Assembly: GCF_043557345.1 (NCBI RefSeq)
Contig: NZ_JBIFFV010000002.1
Coordinates: forward strand, 310,001 to 374,000
Source: Sulfitobacter sp043557345
GTDB lineage: Bacteria; Pseudomonadota; Alphaproteobacteria; Rhodobacterales; Rhodobacteraceae
Length of the DNA: 64,000 bases
Direction of reading: 5' to 3'
Shown here: in pieces, positions 49,453 through 55,929 of the stretch
Numbering within the stretch: position 1 is the stretch's first letter
How the letters are laid out: each line of letters begins with the position of its first letter
Notes under the pieces: generated by a model
What the model was told of the DNA's origin: nothing
What the model saw: the letters and a program-made list of their open reading frames with translations, nothing else
Databases searched by the model: none
Made by a program: the position numbers and the translations under genes

Positions 49453-50880
49453 TCAATCCAGTACATAACCGTAGGAGCCGCGGAAGTCCTGCTTGGCCAC
49501 TTCGCCCGCAGCACCCCGGCTGGGGGTGCGGGTGCCATCTGCCGTGCGCCCGTGCAGGAACAGGTCTTTCTCGGAGGGCGGCTTGATGCGGTCGGTGGGC
49601 AGGGCCAGCGCTTCGCCGCGTGTGGGGGTAACCAGATGGGCGGTGACGATGATGACCAGTTCGGTCTGGCTGCGCTGGTAATCTGCCGACCGGAACAGCG
49701 CGCCCAGCACCGGCACATCGCCGATCCACGGCAGTTGACGCGTGCTGTCGGTGAAGTCGTCGGTCAAAAGGCCCGCGATGGCAAAGCTTTCACCGTCGCG
49801 CATCTCGACCGTGGTCGAGGTCTCGCGGCGGGTGAAGGCGGAAATCTCGATCCCGTTGCCCAGGGCGATGCTGTTACTCGCATCAATGGCCGAGACGGCA
49901 GCGTTCATCTCAAGGTTGATGATATCCTTGTCCACGACGCGCGGGATAAAGGCGAGTTCTACGCCGAAGGGTTTGAACTCCACAGCGATCGTGTCACCGG
50001 TCTGAGCCACGGGCACGGGGTATTCCCCCCCGGCGAGGAACTTCGCCTCTTGCCCCGAAAGCGCCACGAGGTTCGGCTCGGCCAAGAACCGGACGACGCC
50101 CTTTTCCTCCAATGCTTCCAACAGGATGCCCACCTGGGTCGAGCCTGCGTTGAAACCGAAAAGCACCGCGCCTGCGTTTTGGTTCGACCCGGGGATCGAC
50201 CCCCCGAGCGAGGTTGCGACCCCGCCTGACGTATTGGTGCTGCCGGTGCCCGCGCTGAAGTCGGAGCCGCCGTTGATCGCTAGCGAAGAGCCGAGCGATT
50301 TCGACACGTTGCGCTGCATCTCGGCAAAGCGGACCTTCATCATCACCTGCTGGATGCCGCCCACGCTCATCAGGTTGCTGACCCGTTCGGGGGCATAGCG
50401 TTCGGCAAGATCGAGCGCGCGTTGCAGCCGTTGCGTGGAAGAAACGATGCCCGACAGCACGATACCGTCATTGGCGGTGCGCACTTCGATCTTCTCACCC
50501 GGCAGGATTTGACGCAGCCGTTCTTTGAATTCAGAAACATCCGCCGCGACGCGGACATCGACATTGGTGATCAACTGCCCCGCCGCATCGAGCAGCGTGA
50601 GCGTGGTCAGCCCCGGCGATTTGCCCAATACATAGATCGTGCGGTCAGACAGGGAGGAGATATCCGCAATGCCGGGGTTGGCGATGCTGAGTTCCGCGAA
50701 GGGGATGTCGCTCTCCACCACCACGGCGCGGTTCATCGGAACGTCGAGGCTGGAATTGGTGCCGCGTTTGACAACGCGCAGCGTGTCGGCGCCAGCTGAA
50801 CTGGGCAGGGTCAATGCCATCGGCATCGCGGCCAGTGTCAGCCCCAGCAGGGCCGCTTTCAGAAATCTATCGATTTTCAT
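49453..50880 (-). CDS. cpaC: Tad pilus secretin CpaC (RcpA)
   Basis: The 475-residue outer-membrane secretin has a signal peptide, an N-terminal pilus assembly domain (about 40-110, RAVVVESDIPFAELSIANPG), a BON-like section, and the secretin domain with VGILLEALEEKGVVRFLAEPNLVALSGQEAKFLAGGEYPVPV and the DFTDSTRQLPWIGDVPVLGALFRS hallmark. It forms the pilus exit pore. The start at 50880 (MKIDRFLKAALL) follows AAGGCAGG; the in-frame ATG at 50973 is not supported. A terminator separates it from cpaB. Confidence 0.95.
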   Translation of the reverse strand: MKIDRFLKAALLGLTLAAMPMALTLPSSAGADTLRVVKRGTNSSLDVPMNRAVVVESDIPFAELSIANPGIADISSLSDRTIYVLGKSPGLTTLTLLDAAGQLITNVDVRVAADVSEFKERLRQILPGEKIEVRTANDGIVLSGIVSSTQRLQRALDLAERYAPERVSNLMSVGGIQQVMMKVRFAEMQRNVSKSLGSSLAINGGSDFSAGTGSTNTSGGVATSLGGSIPGSNQNAGAVLFGFNAGSTQVGILLEALEEKGVVRFLAEPNLVALSGQEAKFLAGGEYPVPVAQTGDTIAVEFKPFGVELAFIPRVVDKDIINLEMNAAVSAIDASNSIALGNGIEISAFTRRETSTTVEMRDGESFAIAGLLTDDFTDSTRQLPWIGDVPVLGALFRSADYQRSQTELVIIVTAHLVTPTRGEALALPTDRIKPPSEKDLFLHGRTADGTRTPSRGAAGEVAKQDFRGSYGYVLD

Positions 50881-51024
50881 GTGACCTGCCTTTTTGATCA
50901 CGCCTCGGGATGGGTCTTTTCGCCCGCATTTGGCAACACTCTGCGGCAATTCCAAATTTATTGCAAGAATCAAGCTCTTCGCGGGCGCTGTGCATGTGGG
51001 CTATGCGCAACATAACGAGATTGG

Positions 51025-51052
51025 AAAAGACGCCGCATGGGGGTGCGGCGTC
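51025..51052 (-). terminator. Terminator between cpaB and cpaC
   Basis: On the minus strand GACGCCGCA and TGCGGCGTC form a perfect 9-bp stem (51029-51037 with 51044-51052) with a 6-base loop, followed by TTTTCC. It follows the cpaB stop by about 30 bp and implies a separate or attenuated transcript for cpaC onward. Confidence 0.75.
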
Positions 51053-51083
51053 TGGTTCAACTTAGCAAGAGGCTGTTTTCAGG

Positions 51084-51944
51084 TCAGTTTGTGCAGGGGA
51101 TCGGCAGTTCGACCACCTCGGCCCCGCGGCGAGTGCGGATCGTGCAAACCTTCTCTTTCGCGACCTCTGCGATGGTCTCTTGCGCCTCGATCCCCAGAAG
51201 CGAGCGTTGGTCGACTTCGATGGCCTCGGCCACGGTATCGTCATTCGTGCCGACAAGAGCGAGGGAGAGTTTGCCGGTCGATTGCGCTTGGGCGAGGGCG
51301 GCCACCTGTTGCGGCTTTACGGCCACGGTTACGGTCTTGGCGATTGAGGCCTCCTCCATCACCAGCGCATCGGCGCTCTGGTCGATGGCGATCAGTTGTA
51401 CGCCAGATTCGATCAGTTTGGTCACATCGCCGTTGCTGGATTGGTTGCCCACGTTCACGCGGCCCGTCCAATAGACGTCTACTCGGTCCCCAGGGCGCAG
51501 GAAGCCCGAAACACCGCTAGAAACGTCGACCTTGATGGTGAAGGCGCGCGTGCCGCGGGCCAAGCGGGACGTAAGACCGGAATCTTCGCCGGGCTCGGTT
51601 ACCTTTACGGCCATGATCGCTTCATCTTTCTCGATGTTGCGCAGCACGATGCGTTGTTCTTTGGTATTCTCAGGGAAGAGGGCGAGCTCTTCGACGAAAC
51701 TACCCTCGGGGATGGCATTCTCGGGCCAATTCACCGCGCGCACGTCGTCGCGGGTGAGGGGCTGCCCGTATTTCAAGGGCTTGTCGGCCACCCAAACGGT
51801 TTTCGTTGGCACGACCTGCGCCAGCGCGGCCTGCGCTTGTGCATTGGCGGCTTGATACTGTGAAATCCGGTCTTTCGCCAGATAAACGGCCCCACCGGCA
51901 AGCGCGACACCTACCAAAAGAACCAATCCGAATACGGCTCGCAT
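51084..51944 (-). CDS. cpaB: Flp pilus assembly protein CpaB (RcpC)
   Basis: The 286-residue protein has an N-terminal membrane anchor (MRAVFGLVLLVGVALAGGAV), then a SAF-like domain (about 48-115, VWVADKPLKYGQPLTRDDVR) and a second beta-rich domain with GFLRPGDRVDVYWTGRV, the CpaB layout. It works in the periplasm with the secretin. It lies downstream of the two pilin genes in the same direction, after a 140-bp gap, and a terminator follows it. Confidence 0.9.
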   Translation of the reverse strand: MRAVFGLVLLVGVALAGGAVYLAKDRISQYQAANAQAQAALAQVVPTKTVWVADKPLKYGQPLTRDDVRAVNWPENAIPEGSFVEELALFPENTKEQRIVLRNIEKDEAIMAVKVTEPGEDSGLTSRLARGTRAFTIKVDVSSGVSGFLRPGDRVDVYWTGRVNVGNQSSNGDVTKLIESGVQLIAIDQSADALVMEEASIAKTVTVAVKPQQVAALAQAQSTGKLSLALVGTNDDTVAEAIEVDQRSLLGIEAQETIAEVAKEKVCTIRTRRGAEVVELPIPCTN

Positions 51945-52084
51945 GATGTTACCTCTTTGCTATGGAAGCGAATCTCGGCTCGCTTTGATCACCCCGGCAA
52001 GTTAGCTGCCGAATATGGCGAGAATTGGTCTGGGCGGGGGCGATGGGGAGGAGTTTGGCGCAGCGCGCCGCGGCACACGATGGC

Positions 52085-52252
52085 TCAAGTTGCGAGCTTT
52101 ACCCGGATATATTCAACAAGGACATCTAGGCTGTCGGAGAAGACGCTCAGCGCTAGGATTGCCAGGCCGACCAAACCGGCGGTCAGGACGAGCCAATCTA
52201 CAGTGATGGCACCAGATTGACTGCGTAAAAAATGGTGAAGGGCGCGGCGCAT
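52085..52252 (-). CDS. Second Flp-like pilin, 55 residues
   Basis: This small gene encodes 55 residues: a basic leader (MRRALHHFLRSQS) followed by GAITVDWLVLTAGLVGLAIL and a short tail ending VEYIRVKLAT. The GAITVDW core matches that of the Flp pilin encoded just upstream (GAVTVDW), so it is a pilin-type substrate for CpaA, cut before or at the Gly-Ala. AGGA sits before the start. A terminator lies between it and the first pilin gene, so it should be made in smaller amounts, like a minor or tip pilin. At under 60 residues it is easily missed in annotation. Confidence 0.85.
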   Translation of the reverse strand: MRRALHHFLRSQSGAITVDWLVLTAGLVGLAILALSVFSDSLDVLVEYIRVKLAT

Positions 52253-52290
52253 AAGGTTTTTTCCTAAGAAGCTTCGTGCCTAGTTTGAAG

Positions 52291-52326
52291 CAAAAGAGGG
52301 CCGCTCCCGGCTGGAGGTGCGGCCCT
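52291..52326 (-). terminator. Terminator between the two pilin genes
   Basis: On the minus strand AGGGCCGC...GCGGCCCT (52319-52326 pairing with 52297-52304, extended by further pairs inside) is followed by CTTTTG. It ends the main pilin transcript and probably lets some readthrough into the second pilin gene and cpaB. Confidence 0.7.
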
Positions 52327-52353
52327 GATGATAAGACTTCGCTTAACTAGCGA

Positions 52354-52548
52354 TTAGTTGCTGCGGTCAGCTGTCGTTTCGAAGTTGGTGATGTCTGTGG
52401 CGATATTGCCCGACATTGTTTCGACGTTGTCGCCGATTGTGTTGAACGCAACAATGGCCAGACCAACGATCGCAGCGGTCAGAACGACCCAGTCAACTGT
52501 CACGGCACCGTCTTCGTCTTTGCGGAAGTTTTTGATAAAGTTCATCAT
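52354..52548 (-). CDS. flp: Flp-family major pilin
   Basis: The 64-residue prepilin has a short charged leader (MMNFIKNFRKDEDG) and the pilin helix GAVTVDWVVLTAAIVGLAIV, then a polar tail ending TTADRSN. It is the Tad pilus subunit. Cleavage is expected at the Gly ahead of AVTVDW, putting an Asp at the position where many Flp pilins have Glu. GGAGGG lies seven bases before the ATG at 52548; the upstream in-frame ATG (52563) would be inside the ribosome site. It heads the locus and ends in a strong terminator. Confidence 0.92.
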   Translation of the reverse strand: MMNFIKNFRKDEDGAVTVDWVVLTAAIVGLAIVAFNTIGDNVETMSGNIATDITNFETTADRSN

Positions 52549-52727
52549 GTCATGTCCCTCCAAGGATCACTGAGTAAAAGGTCTTAACCTCGCCGTCCGG
52601 TTTGCCTCGCTCTCTCATTTGAAGCTGTCCGACTTGGTATGACCCTTTATAGCCGCCGGATTGGGGCGCTAATTTGGCAGCAAAAGTCCCTTTTTCAGAC
52701 TGTTGCCGGTTTTCTTGTGAAAACTTG

Positions 52728-52742
52728 TTAACCCATTGTTCA
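52728..52742. promoter_or_regulatory. Near-consensus CtrA site upstream of the pilin gene
   Basis: TTAA-CCCATTG-TTCA matches the CtrA consensus TTAA-N7-TTAA at 7 of 8 positions. It lies about 180 bp upstream of the Flp pilin and 166 bp upstream of the divergent transglycosylase gene. CtrA drives pilA in Caulobacter; control here is inferred. Confidence 0.3.
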
Positions 52743-52907
52743 GATGCACTTTAATTTTCAAAATTCGCCTTCTGACTGTGCATTCGCACCCTCTAGCACC
52801 GCAATTGCGGCGAAATCGCCATGATCCCCGCCTCCAACGCTGGCCCGATTCCACGATTCGTGAGATATTGCCGGGCAAAGGCGCGTCAGACGCAAGGTAG
52901 AGCAGGC

Positions 52908-53723
52908 ATGTATCGCATATTGGCATTCTCGCTGGTCACGGCCCTCATGGCCCCTGCCGCCATGGCAGAGGGGCCGAAACCGTTCCCTGAGTTCTCGGCC
53001 AAGCGGGTCGGTCCGCCCAAGAAAGGGGCCAAACGCATCACTGTGCAAATTGATCCGGCGGCCCGTGCCGCCGCTGCGGCGGAGGTGGATACAGGCCCCG
53101 CCGTTGCCGCCACCCCGAGCGGCGCGATCGCGCCTTTGAACGCCGGGCAGTTCGATTGGTTCTGGGATAAAATCTCTCCTGCGGCTGAGCGGAGCGGGGC
53201 AGGGCGGTTGGCCCCGGCGATGGCGGCGCTTTCCGGTGGCCAAGTCCCCGCCCCGCGCCTGCAACATCTGCAAGATATCGCGCGCAGCAACGGGGTGGAT
53301 ATCCTGCGCGCCACCGTTGGCACCAATGTCTCGCCCGCGCTGGTGCTGGCGGTGATCAGCGTGGAATCCGCAGGCCGTGCCGATGCGGTGAGCCGGGCGG
53401 GCGCGGCTGGTCTGATGCAACTGATGCCCGATACCGCCGCCCGTTTTGGCGTGCGGAACACTATGGTCGCGGCCGAGAATATCTCGGGCGGGGTGAAATA
53501 CCTCGACTGGCTGATGGGGGAGTTCGACCGCGACCCGATTCTCGTGCTCGCGGGCTATAACGCCGGGGAGGGGTCGGTGCGCAAACATGCGGGCGTGCCG
53601 CCCTTTGCCGAGACGCGCGACTATGTGCCCAAGGTGCTGGCGGCGTTTCAGGTGGCGCAGGGGCTTTGCCTGACACCGCCGGAACTGATCAGCGATGGCT
53701 GCGTTTTTGCCGCGATGAACTGA
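52908..53723 (+). CDS. Lytic transglycosylase (SLT domain), exported
   Basis: The 271-residue protein has a signal peptide (MYRILAFSLVTALMAPAAMA), a variable spacer and a C-terminal SLT domain (about 130-255): VISVESAGRADAVSRAGAAG with the catalytic Glu, GLMQLMPDTAARFGV and LAGYNAGEGSV. It cuts peptidoglycan glycan strands and may open the wall for envelope machines. It is divergent from the Tad locus, so a role in pilus passage is possible but unproven. The start at 52908 begins the signal peptide; an open extension to 52821 has no support. Confidence 0.9.
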   Translation: MYRILAFSLVTALMAPAAMAEGPKPFPEFSAKRVGPPKKGAKRITVQIDPAARAAAAAEVDTGPAVAATPSGAIAPLNAGQFDWFWDKISPAAERSGAGRLAPAMAALSGGQVPAPRLQHLQDIARSNGVDILRATVGTNVSPALVLAVISVESAGRADAVSRAGAAGLMQLMPDTAARFGVRNTMVAAENISGGVKYLDWLMGEFDRDPILVLAGYNAGEGSVRKHAGVPPFAETRDYVPKVLAAFQVAQGLCLTPPELISDGCVFAAMN

Positions 53724-53737
53724 GCGCGACAGGCATG

Positions 53738-53767
53738 CCCCCGGCGGATGCCGCCGAGGGCTGATTT
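53738..53767. terminator. Hairpin between convergent transglycosylase and scoB genes
   Basis: CCCCCGGCGG, ATG and CCGCCGAGGG at 53738-53760 form a GC-rich stem, followed by CTGATTTTC. The hairpin fits the 44-bp gap between the two convergent genes. Confidence 0.5.
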
Positions 53768-54391
53768 TCAAACGATGGTCGCTTGGGTCGCGGCGCGCAG
53801 CTCTTCCTCGGTCACGCCATCGGCGCATTCGACGATCTTCAAGCCACCGTCGACCACATCGAGCACGCCGAGGTTGGTGATGATCCGATCGACCACGCCC
53901 TTGCCGGTCAGCGGCAGGGTGCATTCTTTCAGCACTTTCGAGTCACCGGCCTTGTTCTGGTGGTCCATCACCACGATGACCTTGCGGACGCCGGCCACGA
54001 GGTCCATCGCGCCGCCCATACCTTTGACGAGCTTGCCGGGGATCATCCAATTCGCCAGATCGCCGTTCTCGGCCACTTCCATGGCACCGAGGATCGCCGC
54101 CGCGATCTTGCCGCCACGGATCATGCCAAAGGACATGGCGCTGTCGAAATAGGCGGTGCGGCTCAACTCGGTGATGGTCTGCTTGCCGGCGTTGATCAGG
54201 TCGGGGTCTTCCTCGCCCTCGTAAGGGAAGGGGCCCATGCCCAACATGCCATTCTCGGACTGAAGGGTGATGTCCTTGTCGCCGACATAGTTCGCCACCA
54301 GCGTCGGAATACCGATGCCGAGGTTCACATACATACCGTCTTCGAGTTCCTCTGCGGCCCGTGCCGCCATCTGATCTCTATCCCAAGGCAT
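53768..54391 (-). CDS. scoB: 3-oxoacid CoA-transferase subunit B
   Basis: The 207-residue subunit has the catalytic Glu in LQSENGMLGMGP (about 78-89) and the GGAMDLVAGVRKVIVVMDH segment typical of ScoB/AtoA. With ScoA it moves CoA from succinyl-CoA to acetoacetate (or a similar 3-oxoacid), used in ketone-body or polyhydroxybutyrate turnover. Its ATG overlaps the scoA stop (TAATG), so the two subunits are made together. The succinyl donor is assumed from the family. Confidence 0.93.
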   Translation of the reverse strand: MPWDRDQMAARAAEELEDGMYVNLGIGIPTLVANYVGDKDITLQSENGMLGMGPFPYEGEEDPDLINAGKQTITELSRTAYFDSAMSFGMIRGGKIAAAILGAMEVAENGDLANWMIPGKLVKGMGGAMDLVAGVRKVIVVMDHQNKAGDSKVLKECTLPLTGKGVVDRIITNLGVLDVVDGGLKIVECADGVTEEELRAATQATIV

Positions 54392-55095
54392 TATGCGTCC
54401 TCCCGCTTGCGTGTCGTGACCTTCTCGATGCGTTTCTCATGCGCGCCTTGAATGATGCGATGCACATAGATGCCCGGCAGGTGGATGTGGTCGGGGTCGA
54501 GGCTGCCGCGTGGGACGATCTCTTCAACCTCGACGATGCAGACCTTGCCGCACATGGCTGCGGGCGGGTTGAAATTGCGCGCGGTCTTGCGGAAGACGAG
54601 GTTGCCCGTGTCATCGGCTTTCCACGCTTTCACGATCGACAGATCGGCAAAGATGCCCTCTTCGAGGATGTAATCCTCGCCGTTGAACTGCTTCACTTCC
54701 TTGCCCTCGGCAATCTGGGTGCCGACGCCGGTCTTTGTGTAGAAACCCGGGATGCCCGCACCGCCGGCGCGCATCCGCTCGGCCAGGGTGCCTTGGGGGT
54801 TGAATTCAAGCTCAAGCTCGCCCGAGAGATACTGGCGCATGAACTCGGCATTCTCCCCCACATAGGAAGAGATCATCTTCTTCACCTGCCGCGATTGCAG
54901 CAGAATGCCGATGCCGAAGTCATCGACGCCCGCATTGTTCGACGCAAAGGTGAGGTCTTTGGCCCCGTTCTCCTTGATCGCCTGCAACAGCAATTCCGGA
55001 ATGCCGCAAAGGCCAAAGCCCCCGGCGGCGATCAGCATGCCATCCGACAGAACGCCTTCCAGCGCCTCGGCGGCGGATCCATAGATTTTGTTCAC
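54391..55095 (-). CDS. scoA: 3-oxoacid CoA-transferase subunit A
   Basis: The 234-residue subunit shows the CoA-transferase family I start, IAAGGFGLCGIPELLLQAI near 21-40, SNNAGVDDFGIG and the later FYTKTGVGTQIAEGKE. It is the partner of ScoB encoded immediately downstream and coupled through TAATG. Its start follows GGAGGTCGCCC. The pair stands alone between the transglycosylase and L,D-transpeptidase genes, with no thiolase or dehydrogenase partner nearby. Confidence 0.93.
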   Translation of the reverse strand: MNKIYGSAAEALEGVLSDGMLIAAGGFGLCGIPELLLQAIKENGAKDLTFASNNAGVDDFGIGILLQSRQVKKMISSYVGENAEFMRQYLSGELELEFNPQGTLAERMRAGGAGIPGFYTKTGVGTQIAEGKEVKQFNGEDYILEEGIFADLSIVKAWKADDTGNLVFRKTARNFNPPAAMCGKVCIVEVEEIVPRGSLDPDHIHLPGIYVHRIIQGAHEKRIEKVTTRKREDA

Positions 55096-55190
55096 GGGCG
55101 ACCTCCCTACAGTTTCGCTGCGCCATATGTGACCCTGCGTCGGGGCAGTGTCAATTACGTGGTGCTACGCAGGAAAGGCCGCCCGGAAGG

Positions 55191-55778
55191 TCAGATGATG
55201 CGCACCTGCGTGCCCACGGGGCAGAGGCCGAAAAGCTCTTCGATCTTTTCGTTATAGAGCCCGATGCAACCGTCCGAGGACCGCCGCCCGATCTTGCGCG
55301 TGTCATGGGTGCCGTGAATGATATAGGCAGGCCAGCTGAGGTACATCGCATGGGTGCCCAGCGGATTGTCCGGGCCCGGCGGCATGTATTTGTAATGCGG
55401 AAAACGCTCCATCATCGAGGCTGTGGGCGTCCAATCGGGGCCGACCTTCTTGCGCACGATCTCGGTGTAGCCGCGTTTGGTCAGCTCTTCGGTGGCGGGT
55501 ACGGAGGTCGGGTAGACCTTGTAGGTCTGGCCGTCCGCGCTCCAGTAATGCAGGGCGCGGCTGGTGGTGTCCGCCACGATCGCGCCTTTGCCAAGGCTGT
55601 CGAAATGGTTCTGCCAGCGCTGCGTGGCAAAGCTCGACGTGTTGCGCGACACGGGGGCTTCGGTGGAAAACTCGCGCGGCGCTTGGCCGGGCTCCTGTGC
55701 CCGCAGGATTTGCGGCGTCATCAGCGCCGCGCCGCTTGCGGCGATCAGCCCGCGCCGGGTGAATTTCATGCCTGACAT
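55191..55778 (-). CDS. L,D-transpeptidase (YkuD/ErfK), Tat-exported
   Basis: The 195-residue protein has a twin-arginine type signal (KFTRRGLIAASGAALM) and a YkuD domain whose active-site block reads HGTHDTRKIGRRSSDGCIGL, with the catalytic Cys in SDGCIGL (usual form SxGCIR, here Gly for Arg). It would make or remodel 3-3 peptidoglycan cross-links or attach proteins to the wall. I favour the start at 55778 behind AAAGGCAG; 55793 and 55769 are also possible. It follows topA in position but is separated by a hairpin. Confidence 0.88.
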   Translation of the reverse strand: MSGMKFTRRGLIAASGAALMTPQILRAQEPGQAPREFSTEAPVSRNTSSFATQRWQNHFDSLGKGAIVADTTSRALHYWSADGQTYKVYPTSVPATEELTKRGYTEIVRKKVGPDWTPTASMMERFPHYKYMPPGPDNPLGTHAMYLSWPAYIIHGTHDTRKIGRRSSDGCIGLYNEKIEELFGLCPVGTQVRII

Positions 55779-55885
55779 TGATCTGCCTTTCATATTGGTC
55801 TTGCCACCGCCCCTGATCCGAAAATCGCAGGGGAATGGCAAATCACATATTCATGATGCTGGATATAAAGGCTGGCCACAGGCGG

Positions 55886-55911
55886 AACCGCGCCGATCCC
55901 CCGGCGCGGTT
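55886..55911 (-). terminator. Hairpin downstream of topA
   Basis: AACCGCGCCG (55886-55895) and CGGCGCGGTT (55902-55911) form a perfect 10-bp stem with a 6-base loop, 19 bp after the topA stop. There is no T-run on the minus strand, so termination strength is uncertain. Confidence 0.45.
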
Positions 55912-55929
55912 GCTGGGCCTATGCGCGAC

